From Duganella sp. CF402 (lineage in GTDB: Bacteria > Pseudomonadota > Gammaproteobacteria > Burkholderiales > Burkholderiaceae_D), in NCBI RefSeq assembly GCF_900109645.1, contig NZ_FOBG01000001.1, positions 868,001 to 932,000 of the forward strand: a stretch of DNA of 64,000 nt. The letters are read 5' to 3'. A model generated the notes under the pieces. The model ran no database searches. It saw only the letters and a list, made by a program, of their open reading frames with translations, and had not been told where the DNA came from. This document shows, piece after piece, positions 7,995 to 16,393 of the stretch. Position 1 is the first letter of the stretch. Each line of letters begins with the position of its first letter. The position numbers and the translations under genes are program-made.

Positions 7995-9971
7995 ATGCGC
8001 CCAAACCACCGCGCCTGCCTGCTTTTGCCCGTTTTGCTGACCGGCTGCGCCCTCGCGCCGCAGGGCAGCGTGACGCCGTCCGGCGCCGAGGCCACGCTGG
8101 CGCTGCTGGAGACCACGGATTTGCACGCCAATGTGCTCAGTTATGATTATTACAAGCTGCAGGCCGATCCCGCCATCGGCCTGGAACGCACCGCGACGCT
8201 GATCAAGCAGGCGCGCGCCGAATACCCGAACAACCTGCTGCTCGATAACGGCGACGCCCTGCAAGGCACGGCGCTGGCCGACTATCAAGCCTTGGTCAAA
8301 CCGGTGGCTTGCGGCGAAGCGCCGGCCATCTACAAGGCCATGAACCAGCTGGGCGTGGACGGCGCGGGCATCGGCAACCACGAATTCAACTACGGCCTGC
8401 CGTATTTGCAGCAGGTGACGTCGGCCCGCTGCGGCGGCCCGAACTTCCCCATCGTGTTGGCGAACATTGTTGACGTGAACACGAAGCAGCCGCTGTTCGC
8501 GCCCTACAAAATCCTGACGCGCCAGATACAGGCCACCGGCGCGGATGGCAAGCCGCTGACGGCCACCATCAAGGTCGGCATCATCGGCTTCACGCCGCCG
8601 GGCGTGCTGTCGTGGGATAAGCAATGGCTGGCCGGGAAGGTCTACGCCGAGGGCGTGCGCGAGACGGCGCAAAAATACATCCCGCAGATGCGTGCCGAAG
8701 GCGCGGACCTGATCGTGGCCATCTCGCACGGCGGCATCGATGGCGCGCCGTACACGCCAGACATGGAAAATGCCAACTACTACCTGGCGCAGGTACCCGG
8801 CATCGATGCCATGCTGATCGGCCACGAACACCTGCCGTTCCCGGATGCGGCCAGCGCACGCGCAGGCTTCAACTTGCCGGGCGTCGACAAGGCCAAAGGC
8901 ACGGTCTACGGCGTGCCGGCCGTAATGGCCGGCCTGTGGGGCAAGCACCTCGGCGTGATCGGCCTGCACCTGAAATATGACGGCACGCGCTGGGTGGTCG
9001 ACAAGAGCCGCACCACGGTGGAGGCGCGCGGCATCAAGCAAAAGGACGGCAGCTTTGTCGCCGCCGATCCGGCCATCGCGCCGCTGGTGGCGGCCGAACA
9101 CGCGGCCACCATCCGCTACGTGCAAACGCCGGTCGGCATCAGCGACTTCCGCATGAGCAGCTACTTTGCCGACGCGGGCGACATCAGCGCCATCGAGTTG
9201 GTCAACCAGGCGCAAACCGCCTACGTGCAGGACTACGTCAAAGCCAGCTTGCCGCAGTACGCGGGGCTGCCGGTGCTGTCGATGGCGTCGCCGTTCAAGA
9301 CCGGCGCGGCCGGCGTGGCCGATTACACCGACGTCAAACCGGGCCCGGTGGCGCTCAACAACGCGGCCGACCTGTATCTCTACCCGAACGCGCTGCACGC
9401 CGTGAAGATGGACGGCGCGGGCCTGAAAGCGTGGCTGGAAAAATCCGCCGAGCGCTTCAACCGCATCGATCCGGCCAGCGGCGCGCAGCAGGAACTGGTC
9501 AACACCGGCTTTTATGGCTTCAACTTCGACATGCTGACCAGCGCCGACGTCAGTTACCAGATCGACGTGACCCAGCCGGCAGGCCAGCGCATCGTCACCT
9601 TGCACTATAAAGGTGCGCCGCTGTCGCCGTCGCAGGAATTCCTGATCGCGACCAACAGCTATCGCGCCGGCGGCGGCAGCAATTTCCCCGGACTGGATGG
9701 CAGCAAGACCGTGATCGCCGCGCCGGATTCCAGCCGCGATGTGCTGATTGCTTACATTCAGAAGGCCAAACAGCTGAGCCGCGCCCGCAACGGGGCCACC
9801 CGCAGCTGGCGTTTTGCGCCGGTGGCAACCAAGGGGGCAGTGGTGTTCCATTCCGCACCGGGCCTGCTGGACCTCGCGCGCGAAGCCGGGCTGGCTGGCG
9901 TCTCCCAACTTAAATCGGACGATGGCAGCGGCAAAGGCTTTGCCCTGTACGCCATCGATTTGAGCAAATGA
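7995..9971 (+). CDS. cpdB: Bifunctional 2',3'-cyclic-nucleotide 2'-phosphodiesterase / 3'-nucleotidase, lipoprotein type
   Basis: 658 residues. An N-terminal metallophosphatase domain begins with LLETTDLHANVLSYDYY (D-x-H metal ligands) and contains DNGD and GNHEFNYG; the C-terminal half is the 5'-nucleotidase substrate-binding domain. The enzyme hydrolyses 2',3'-cyclic nucleotides and 3'-nucleotides outside the cytoplasm, feeding nucleoside and phosphate salvage. The signal peptide ends in LLTGC, a lipobox with Cys at residue 19, so the protein is probably lipid-anchored, unlike the soluble E. coli CpdB. It overlaps the next gene by four bases (ATGA), implying coupled translation. Confidence 0.93.
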   Translation: MRPNHRACLLLPVLLTGCALAPQGSVTPSGAEATLALLETTDLHANVLSYDYYKLQADPAIGLERTATLIKQARAEYPNNLLLDNGDALQGTALADYQALVKPVACGEAPAIYKAMNQLGVDGAGIGNHEFNYGLPYLQQVTSARCGGPNFPIVLANIVDVNTKQPLFAPYKILTRQIQATGADGKPLTATIKVGIIGFTPPGVLSWDKQWLAGKVYAEGVRETAQKYIPQMRAEGADLIVAISHGGIDGAPYTPDMENANYYLAQVPGIDAMLIGHEHLPFPDAASARAGFNLPGVDKAKGTVYGVPAVMAGLWGKHLGVIGLHLKYDGTRWVVDKSRTTVEARGIKQKDGSFVAADPAIAPLVAAEHAATIRYVQTPVGISDFRMSSYFADAGDISAIELVNQAQTAYVQDYVKASLPQYAGLPVLSMASPFKTGAAGVADYTDVKPGPVALNNAADLYLYPNALHAVKMDGAGLKAWLEKSAERFNRIDPASGAQQELVNTGFYGFNFDMLTSADVSYQIDVTQPAGQRIVTLHYKGAPLSPSQEFLIATNSYRAGGGSNFPGLDGSKTVIAAPDSSRDVLIAYIQKAKQLSRARNGATRSWRFAPVATKGAVVFHSAPGLLDLAREAGLAGVSQLKSDDGSGKGFALYAIDLSK

Positions 9972-10480
9972 AGCTCCGCCACGCCATCGCTGCATGTGCC
10001 ATCGCATTCGCCGGTGTGGCGGCCGCCGGCCCGGTGGAAGAAGGGCGCCTGGCGCTGCGCGGCGCCGACGGCGTGCCGGCCAACCTGCCGCGCGCTTTTG
10101 AACTGTTCAGCAGCGCCGCCAAAAAAGGCGATGCGCTGGCCGCCTATTATCTGGGCATGATGTACCGTAACGGCATGGGCGTGGCGCGCGACCTGAAAGC
10201 AGCCGCACACTGGCTGCAGTTCTCCGCCAACCGCCAGACTCCGGCCGCGATGTACGCGCTGGCCAAGCTCTATCTCAGCGGCGAAGGCGTCAAGCGCGAC
10301 GAGCTGGCGGCGCGCCGCTGGATCGAAAAAGCCGCCGACCTTGAATATCCCGAAGCCGTGATGGCAATGGCCATCGGCCTGCGCGACGGTTCGATGGGTT
10401 TTGAGCGCAACGAAGCGCTGGCCGAAACCCAGATGCGCTTCGCCAACCGCGCCCTCAAACAAGCCACGCCGGGCATGTAA
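9968..10480 (+). CDS. Exported Sel1-repeat protein
   Basis: 170 residues with a signal peptide (cleavage near VAAAG, residue ~20) and three or four Sel1-type TPR repeats, seen as AAYYLGMMYRNGMGVARD, AMYALAKLYLSGEGVKRD and AVMAMAIGLRDGSMGFERN. Sel1 repeats are protein-interaction solenoids, so a periplasmic adaptor role is likely. It starts inside the cpdB stop codon (ATGA), so the two are translated together and may act together; no direct evidence for a complex exists in the sequence. Confidence 0.88.
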   Translation: MKLRHAIAACAIAFAGVAAAGPVEEGRLALRGADGVPANLPRAFELFSSAAKKGDALAAYYLGMMYRNGMGVARDLKAAAHWLQFSANRQTPAAMYALAKLYLSGEGVKRDELAARRWIEKAADLEYPEAVMAMAIGLRDGSMGFERNEALAETQMRFANRALKQATPGM

Positions 10481-10513
10481 TCCGCTCTTGCTGCGACGCC
10501 GCACATCTATCTG

Positions 10514-10542
10514 TTGCCGATGCTGTACTACTAACCTACAAT
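10514..10542 (+). promoter_or_regulatory. Sigma70-type promoter of the liv operon
   Basis: TTGCCG at 10514-10519 and TACAAT at 10537-10542 are separated by 17 bases, close to consensus. It lies 71 bp before the livK-type start, in the only intergenic gap upstream of the operon. Confidence 0.65.
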
Positions 10543-10612
10543 CGGTCTCCGATGGGGCGACTTTCCAGCGTACGACTAATACAAAAAACGTTGTATCTAC
10601 AGGAGATGGCAC

Positions 10613-11770
10613 ATGAATTTCAAATTGAAATTGCTCGTTGCAGGTGTAGCACTCGGTTTCGCGGCTGCCTCCCAGGCGGCTGATCCCATCAAGATCGGCG
10701 TGTCCGGTCCGTTCACCGGCGGTTCCGCGCCGATGGGCGTGTCGATGCGCGACGGCGTCAAGCTGGCCGTGGCCGACATCAACGCCAAGGGCGGTGTTCT
10801 GGGCCGCCAGATCCAGCTGGTCGAACGCGACGACGAAGCCAAGCCGGAACGCGGCGTGCAGATCGCGCAGGAACTGATCAACAAAGAAAAAGTGGTGGCC
10901 ACTGTCGGCTACATCAACACCGGCGTGGCGCTGGCCTCGCAGCGCTTCTACCAGGACGCCAAAATCCCGGTGATGAACAACGTGGCCACCGGCTCCATCA
11001 TCACCAAGCAGTTCGCCGACCAGCCGGAGAACTACATCTTCCGCAATTCCGCCAATGACCAGATCCAGTCGCACATGATCATCAAGGAAGCGGTCGACAA
11101 TCGCAAATTCAAGAAGGTCGCCATTCTGGCCGACTCCACCAACTACGGCCAGCTGGGCCGCGAAGACCTGGAAAAAGCACTGGCAGAGAAAGGCCTGAAA
11201 GCGGTCGCCACCGAGAAGTACAACATCAAGGACGTCGACATGACGGCCCAGCTGCTCAAGGCCAAGCAGGCTGGCGCGGAAGTGGTGCTCACCTACGGTA
11301 TCGGCCCTGAGCTGGCACAGATCGCCAACGGCATGGAAAAACTGGGCTGGAAAGTGCCGCTGATCGGCAGCTGGACCCTGTCGATGGCCAACTTCATCGA
11401 CAACGCCGGCAAGAACGGCAACGGCACCCGCATGCCGCAAACCTTCATCCAGGACCCGAACACGCCGAAGCGCAAAGCCTTCATCGACGCTTACCTGAAG
11501 GCCTACAACCCGCCGCAAGGCCGCATGCCGTCGCCGGTGTCGGCGGCGCAGGGCTATGACTCGATCTACCTGCTGGCTGCCGCCATCAAGCAGGCCGGCA
11601 GCACCGACGGCCCGAAAGTGAAGGCGGCGCTGGAAAACCTGTCCGAGAAAATCGACGGCGTGGTGACCACCTACAGTAAGCCGTATAGCAAGGACGATCA
11701 CGAAGCCATCAACGCCGAAATCACCGTGTTCGGCGAAGTCAAAGACGGCAAAGTAGTCTTGGCCAAGTAA
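10613..11770 (+). CDS. livK: Branched-chain amino acid ABC transporter, periplasmic binding protein
   Basis: 385 residues with a 23-residue signal peptide ending ASQA. The mature protein opens with DPIKIGVSGPFTGGSAPMG and has the type-1 periplasmic fold of LivJ/LivK/LIVBP. It captures leucine, isoleucine, valine or a related compound in the periplasm for the permeases encoded just downstream. The start follows AGGAGA. It is first in the operon, preceded by a near-consensus promoter and followed by a terminator-like hairpin that would let it be made in excess over the membrane parts, as is usual for binding proteins. Substrate could also be an amide or aromatic acid, since this family is broad. 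Confidence 0.92.
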   Translation: MNFKLKLLVAGVALGFAAASQAADPIKIGVSGPFTGGSAPMGVSMRDGVKLAVADINAKGGVLGRQIQLVERDDEAKPERGVQIAQELINKEKVVATVGYINTGVALASQRFYQDAKIPVMNNVATGSIITKQFADQPENYIFRNSANDQIQSHMIIKEAVDNRKFKKVAILADSTNYGQLGREDLEKALAEKGLKAVATEKYNIKDVDMTAQLLKAKQAGAEVVLTYGIGPELAQIANGMEKLGWKVPLIGSWTLSMANFIDNAGKNGNGTRMPQTFIQDPNTPKRKAFIDAYLKAYNPPQGRMPSPVSAAQGYDSIYLLAAAIKQAGSTDGPKVKAALENLSEKIDGVVTTYSKPYSKDDHEAINAEITVFGEVKDGKVVLAK

Positions 11771-11788
11771 GGCCGCCTAGCGCCACAG

Positions 11789-11823
11789 TGGCCAGACTTG
11801 TTGAGACAAGCCTGGCCATTTTT
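11789..11823 (+). terminator. Intercistronic terminator/attenuator between livK and livH
   Basis: TGGCCAG (11789-11795) pairs with CTGGCCA (11812-11818), with an inner CTTG/CAAG stem and a TTGAGA loop, followed directly by TTTTT. It lies between the binding-protein gene and the permease genes; partial termination here would raise livK output relative to the rest. Confidence 0.8.
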
Positions 11824-11839
11824 CTTGTCGGGGGAAATG

Positions 11840-12730
11840 ATGGAAATTTTGCTGCAACTGGTGTTCAGCGGTATCGCGCTGGGCATGATCTACGCGGTGA
11901 TCGCCTTTGGTTACCAATTGACGTTCGCGACCTCCGGCACGCTGAACTTCGGCCAGGGCGAATCGCTGATGCTGGGCGCCTTGGTGGGCCTTAGCCTGGT
12001 CGGGAACATCCACGGCGGGCCTTACATGGGCTACCTGCTGATGATTCCCATCGTGATCCTCTTCGGCGCGCTGCAAGGCATGCTGGTGGAGTGGATCGGC
12101 GTGCGGCCGGCCATCAAGATCAAGTCCGAATTCGGCTGGATCATGTCCACCATCGCGCTGGCCATCATCTTTAAAAACGTCGCCGAGAATATCTGGGGAA
12201 AGGACGACCTGACTTTCCCTTCGCCGCTGTCCTCCGCACCGATTGACATCATGGGCGCCAATGTGCAGCCGATGCAGATTGCAGTAGTGGTCGGCGCGCT
12301 GGCCATCATGGCGGCGGTCGAAATCTTCAACCGCAAATCCATCTACGGCAAGGCGGTAGTGGCCACCGCCAACGACCGCGACGCGGCAGGTCTGATGGGC
12401 ATTAACACCGGCATGGTGATTACCTTCTCGTACGCACTGTCCTCGGCGGTGGCCGCGTTTGCCGGCGTGCTGGTGGCGCCGCTGACGCTGACCGGCGCCA
12501 CGATGGGCGCGTCGCTCGGCCTGAAAGCCTTCGCCGTGGCGATTATCGGCGGCCTGACTTCGGGCGTGGGCGCCATCGTTGGCGGCCTGATTCTGGGCGT
12601 GGTCGAAACCACCGCCGGCTACTACATCTCCACCGGGTACAAAGACGTACCGGGCTTGCTGCTGCTCCTGCTGGTGCTGGCGGTGAAGCCGTCCGGCCTG
12701 TTCGGCAAAGCCGCCATCAAAAAGGTCTGA
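11840..12730 (+). CDS. livH: Branched-chain amino acid ABC transporter permease LivH
   Basis: 296 residues from the second of two adjacent ATG codons (11837 and 11840); 11840 gives better spacing to GGGGGA. The protein has about eight membrane segments and the LivH-type motif ATANDRDAAGLMGIN, which is the cytoplasmic loop that contacts the ATPases. With the fused LivM-LivG and LivF it forms the inner-membrane channel. It lies 69 bp after livK, the gap being filled by the terminator-like hairpin, and 3 bp before the fusion gene. Confidence 0.93.
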   Translation: MEILLQLVFSGIALGMIYAVIAFGYQLTFATSGTLNFGQGESLMLGALVGLSLVGNIHGGPYMGYLLMIPIVILFGALQGMLVEWIGVRPAIKIKSEFGWIMSTIALAIIFKNVAENIWGKDDLTFPSPLSSAPIDIMGANVQPMQIAVVVGALAIMAAVEIFNRKSIYGKAVVATANDRDAAGLMGINTGMVITFSYALSSAVAAFAGVLVAPLTLTGATMGASLGLKAFAVAIIGGLTSGVGAIVGGLILGVVETTAGYYISTGYKDVPGLLLLLLVLAVKPSGLFGKAAIKKV

Positions 12731-12733
12731 CCC

Positions 12734-14668
12734 ATGAAGAAGACAATCATTGCAGCAAGCGTGGCGGGACTGGCGGTGCTGGTGCTTTATCCAACGCTGA
12801 TTCCTAATCCTTACTATATCCATCTATTCGAAACGATTTTAATCTACGCGATACTATTGTTCGGGCTCGATATCGTGGTCGGCTACACCGGGCAGGTGTC
12901 GCTGGGCCATGCGGGTCTGTTCGGCATCGGCGCCTATGTGACCGGAGTGCTGGTGATGAAACTGGCCGCGCCGTTCTGGATCACGATACCGGCGGCGATT
13001 CTCGTGGCGGCGCTGTTCGGCGCCATTCTCGCGCTGCCGGCCTTGCGCGTCACTGGTCCGTACCTCGCAATGGTGACGCTGGCCTTTGGCACCATCATCC
13101 AGATCCTGATCAACGAGATGACCTGGCTGACCGAAGGGCCGATGGGCATCAAGATCGCCAAGCCGGTGCTGTTCGGCGCCAAGCTGAACGAAGTGCAGTA
13201 CTACTACATGGTGGCGGCGCTGATGGTGGTGTCGCTGGTGGTGGTGCACCGGATTTTGAAATCAAATCTCGGCCGCGCCTTCGAAGCGCTGCGCGACAGC
13301 CCGATCGCGTCGGACTGCATGGGCGTGTCGGTGTATCGCTACAAAGTGTACGCCTTCATCATCAGCGCCGGTTTCGCTGGGCTGTCGGGCAGCCTGTATG
13401 CGTATTCGGAGGAGTACATCAATCCGAGCAGCTACACCTTCGAGCTGACCATCCTGTTCCTGCTGGCGGTGATCATGGGCGGCCGTAAAACGCGCTCCGG
13501 CTCCCTGATCGGCGCGATGATCGTGGTGATGCTCCCAAGTCTGCTGGCCGATATTGAACTGTTCCGCCAGATCGCCGTGGCGGCGGCGGTGCTGGGCGTG
13601 ATCGGCTCCGCGCTGGCGATTGCGCGCAAGCGCTCGACGCCGCGCGGTGTGCTGGTGCCGCTGGTGGCGACCATCGGCATGGCGGCGTTCTCGTACAAAC
13701 TGGAGAACATCGTCGACTGGCGCCTGACCATCTTCGGTTTGATGACGCTGTTCGTGGTCTACTACCTGCAGGATGGTATCGTCGGCTTCCTGCTTGGACT
13801 GCTGGGGCGTGGCACGGTGCACGCCAAGGCGGTGGAGGCCAGCGGCGCCGAGCCGTTCCCGCGCGCGCAGGGCGGCAAGACCGGCGACAGCCTGCTCAAG
13901 GTCGAGCAAATCCTGATGCAGTTCGGCGGTCTGAAAGCGCTGAATCAGGTGGACCTCAACGTGATACAAGGCTCGGTGCATGGCCTGATTGGTCCCAATG
14001 GCTCGGGCAAGAGCACCATGATGAACGTGCTGACCGGGATCTACAAACCGACCGCCGGCAAGGTGGCGTTTTCCGGTGCCGTGATTTCGGGCCGCACGCC
14101 GTCCGAGATCGCGCTGGGCGGCGTGGCGCGCACCTTCCAGAACGTCCAGCTGTTTGGCGAAATGACCGCCACCGAGAACGTGCTGGTCGGCCTGCACAAC
14201 ACCTTCAAATCGAATGTGCTGGACGTGATGCTGCAAACGCCGCGCTACAAGCGTGAAGAGAAGGCGGCGCGTGAACGTGCCGCCAGCATCCTGGAATTCG
14301 TCGGCCTGTCGGATCTGGCCAACGAAGAGGCGCGCAACCTCCCGTATGGCAAACAGCGCCTGCTGGAAATCGGCCGCGCGCTGGGACTGAGTCCGCGCCT
14401 GCTGCTGCTGGACGAACCTGCGGCCGGCCTGACCGCGCCGGACATCAAGGAACTGATGGCCATCATCCGCAAAATCCGCGACCACGGCATCACCATCATC
14501 CTGATCGAGCACCACATGGACGTAGTGATGGCGCTGTCCGATACCGTGACAGTGCTGGACTTCGGCCAGAAGATCTGCGAAGGCGCGCCAGCTACGGTGC
14601 AATGCGATCCTAAAGTGATCGAAGCCTACCTTGGTGGCAGCGACGCAACGGCGCCTGCGGCGCATTAA
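12734..14668 (+). CDS. Fused LivM permease and LivG ATP-binding protein
   Basis: 644 residues in one uninterrupted frame. Residues ~1-365 are a LivM-type permease with many membrane segments, GYTGQVSLGHAGLFGIGAYV and the coupling loop RDSPIASDCMGVSVYRYK. A polar linker (~370-390) leads to a LivG-type ATPase with Walker A GPNGSGKST at about 420-428, RTFQNVQLF Q-loop, the atypical signature NLPYGKQRLLEIGRAL and Walker B LLLLDEPAAGL. Permease and ATPase are usually separate proteins, so the fusion fixes their stoichiometry. Similar fusions occur in some betaproteobacteria. The operon order is kept, with livF 13 bp downstream. Confidence 0.93.
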   Translation: MKKTIIAASVAGLAVLVLYPTLIPNPYYIHLFETILIYAILLFGLDIVVGYTGQVSLGHAGLFGIGAYVTGVLVMKLAAPFWITIPAAILVAALFGAILALPALRVTGPYLAMVTLAFGTIIQILINEMTWLTEGPMGIKIAKPVLFGAKLNEVQYYYMVAALMVVSLVVVHRILKSNLGRAFEALRDSPIASDCMGVSVYRYKVYAFIISAGFAGLSGSLYAYSEEYINPSSYTFELTILFLLAVIMGGRKTRSGSLIGAMIVVMLPSLLADIELFRQIAVAAAVLGVIGSALAIARKRSTPRGVLVPLVATIGMAAFSYKLENIVDWRLTIFGLMTLFVVYYLQDGIVGFLLGLLGRGTVHAKAVEASGAEPFPRAQGGKTGDSLLKVEQILMQFGGLKALNQVDLNVIQGSVHGLIGPNGSGKSTMMNVLTGIYKPTAGKVAFSGAVISGRTPSEIALGGVARTFQNVQLFGEMTATENVLVGLHNTFKSNVLDVMLQTPRYKREEKAARERAASILEFVGLSDLANEEARNLPYGKQRLLEIGRALGLSPRLLLLDEPAAGLTAPDIKELMAIIRKIRDHGITIILIEHHMDVVMALSDTVTVLDFGQKICEGAPATVQCDPKVIEAYLGGSDATAPAAH

Positions 14669-14681
14669 CGAGGACACGACC

Positions 14682-15404
14682 ATGCTATCGATCTCCAATC
14701 TGCACGCGGCCTACGGCAAAGTCGAAGTCCTGCACGGCATCTCGCTGGACGTCCCGAAAGGGAAGCTGGTGACGCTGATCGGCTCCAACGGCGCCGGCAA
14801 AACCACCACCATGCGCGCCATCTCCGGCATGATCAAACCGAAAGGCGGCAAAGTGACGCTGGACGGCAAGGACATTACCGGCCACGACTCGCACAAGATC
14901 GCCCGCGCCGGGCTGGCGCATTCGCCGGAAGGCCGGCGTGTCTTCGCCTCCATGAGCGTGACCGACAACCTGCTGCTGGGCGCCTTCCCGCGCTTCACGC
15001 ATGCGCGGCCGAAGGGTGACGTCAAGCGCGATCTGGAAAAAGCGCTGGAGCTGTTCCCGCGGTTGAAAGAGCGCCAGACGCAATTGGCCGGTACCCTGTC
15101 CGGCGGCGAGCAGCAAATGCTGGCAATGGCGCGCGCCGTGATGCTGAATCCGGACGTGGTGCTGCTGGACGAACCGTCGATGGGCCTGGCGCCTATCCTA
15201 GTGGAAGAAGTGTTCCGCATCATCCAGCGCCTGAAGTCCGAGGGCGTAACGATGCTCTTGGTGGAACAATTCGCCGCCGCCGCGCTGAACGTCGCCGACT
15301 ACGGCTACGTCCTCGAAAACGGTAGCATCTCCGTCCACGGCCCGGCCGAAAGCCTGAAAACCGACCCCAAAGTCATCGCCGCCTACCTCGGCGGAGGCCA
15401 CTAA
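14682..15404 (+). CDS. livF: Branched-chain amino acid ABC transporter ATP-binding protein LivF
   Basis: 240 residues from ATG at 14682, preceded by GAGGA; an in-frame upstream start at 14631 would overlap the fusion gene. It has Walker A GSNGAGKTTT, the signature LSGGEQQMLAMARA, Walker B VVLLDEPSMGL and the LivF-type C-terminus (VIAAYLGG). It is the second nucleotide-binding subunit, pairing with the LivG half of the fusion to drive import. It closes the operon; the RAYT element begins two bases after its stop. Confidence 0.95.
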   Translation: MLSISNLHAAYGKVEVLHGISLDVPKGKLVTLIGSNGAGKTTTMRAISGMIKPKGGKVTLDGKDITGHDSHKIARAGLAHSPEGRRVFASMSVTDNLLLGAFPRFTHARPKGDVKRDLEKALELFPRLKERQTQLAGTLSGGEQQMLAMARAVMLNPDVVLLDEPSMGLAPILVEEVFRIIQRLKSEGVTMLLVEQFAAAALNVADYGYVLENGSISVHGPAESLKTDPKVIAAYLGGGH

Positions 15405-15405
15405 A

Positions 15406-15432
15406 TTCGGGGTCAGAGCCGACAATCGGACA
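15406..15432 (+). repeat. Left 27-bp inverted repeat of the RAYT element
   Basis: Begins TTCGGGGTCAGAGCC and ends ACAATCGGACA. It contains a small hairpin CCGA-CAA-TCGG. The right repeat is its exact reverse complement. Confidence 0.95.
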
Positions 15433-15433
15433 T

Positions 15434-16273
15434 TTAGCCTGGTTTATGTTTCTTCACAGCTCGGCTGACGGTCTTCGAGGAAACGCCGAAGTGAAGGCCG
15501 ATTTCCTCCATCGTGTAGGCGGTGGAGTGATAGGCGGACGCCATTGCTTCCTCGATGGTGTGGTATTGCGTGGCATAGTAGTTTAGTGATTGTGCTACTG
15601 CGCGACGTTGCGCTTTGATTATTGCTCCGTCCTGAATATGCGAGGAGGTATGGCGTACTTTCTCTATAAATTCGTCGTCTCCGAGGATGAGTTGATGCTT
15701 GATGTTGAGCAGCGGGCTAGCTTTGCCGATACCCGCGTGCACAAATTCTCGATAGGCTTCCCGCGCGGCTGCTGGTTCGGTTCCGAATCTCAAGAGTGTT
15801 GAGTTGGCGTCCAGCCATGCCGGGGGAGTCTGGATGCCCATGAGGCAGAGGTGGCTACTCCATTGCCACTCCTCAGGCAGGAGTACGAGTTGGGCCCGAA
15901 CCGGATTTAACACGATGTAGCGCGCGAGTTCCAATAAGTATTGCTCGCGTTGAACGAGTATCCCCTTGTAGCGGCCTTGGAAAACGTGCCCTACCAAGTT
16001 GTGCTGCCGGTTGAAGTATTGGGAGTACAAACCGTTGAGCTGCTGCATCCCTTGCATTAGGTTACCCTCTACTGTTTCCAGCAAGATATGATAATGATTG
16101 TTCATCAGGCAGTAACTATGCACGACGAAGTTGTAGCGGAAGCATACCTCCTGCAATATCGAGAGCCAGACAAGACGATCAGAGTGATCCATATAGATAG
16201 CAGCTCTCCGGTCCCCTCGCGCGGTGAGGTGATAGATTGCTCCGGGAAATTGTAGTCTTAGAGGGCGGCTCAT
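15434..16273 (-). CDS. REP-associated tyrosine transposase (RAYT, Y1 family)
   Basis: 279 residues. The N-terminal ~180 residues are a Y1 transposase domain: GAIYHLTARGDRR, the HUH metal site in LMNNHYHILLE, and a downstream YSQYFNR / GRYKG segment carrying the candidate catalytic tyrosine. The C-terminus adds a helix-turn-helix (EEIGLHFGVSSKTVSRAVK) as in the RAYT group that carries a DnaA-like DNA-binding tail. RAYTs cut and join single-stranded DNA at palindromic REP sequences; here the flanking 27-bp repeats are the likely substrate. No second copy of the repeat was noticed elsewhere in the window. Confidence 0.92.
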   Translation of the reverse strand: MSRPLRLQFPGAIYHLTARGDRRAAIYMDHSDRLVWLSILQEVCFRYNFVVHSYCLMNNHYHILLETVEGNLMQGMQQLNGLYSQYFNRQHNLVGHVFQGRYKGILVQREQYLLELARYIVLNPVRAQLVLLPEEWQWSSHLCLMGIQTPPAWLDANSTLLRFGTEPAAAREAYREFVHAGIGKASPLLNIKHQLILGDDEFIEKVRHTSSHIQDGAIIKAQRRAVAQSLNYYATQYHTIEEAMASAYHSTAYTMEEIGLHFGVSSKTVSRAVKKHKPG

Positions 16274-16349
16274 CTGATAATCCTATTCGCCTGAATGGAG
16301 TTAACAATGAGGCAGCTCAAGTCGTGTGAAGGCCGTATCGTTGAGTCTG

Positions 16350-16376
16350 TGTCCGATTGTCGGCTCTGACCCCGAA
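16350..16376 (-). repeat. Right 27-bp inverted repeat of the RAYT element
   Basis: Reverse complement of 15406-15432 over all 27 bases. It lies 17 bp before the aldo/keto reductase start, so it also contributes to that gene's upstream region. Confidence 0.95.
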
Positions 16377-16393
16377 CTTTTGTGGAGGCATGA

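Larger units (their letters stand above)
15406..16376. mobile_element. RAYT element bounded by a perfect 27-bp inverted repeat
   Basis: A 971-bp unit made of two perfect 27-bp inverted repeats (15406-15432 and 16350-16376) enclosing a single transposase gene on the minus strand. The interior is visibly lower in GC (near 50 %) than the flanking genes, a sign of separate origin. The left repeat ends one base from the transposase stop codon and starts two bases after the livF stop. No target-site duplication is seen, as expected for Y1 (IS200-like) chemistry. Confidence 0.85.

Noticed and set aside
12734..14668. Possibility that the LivM-LivG gene is an artefact of a missed stop.
   Set aside because: The frame is open through a clear linker, with no stop, no ribosome site and no good start near the LivG half; similar fusions are known in betaproteobacteria.
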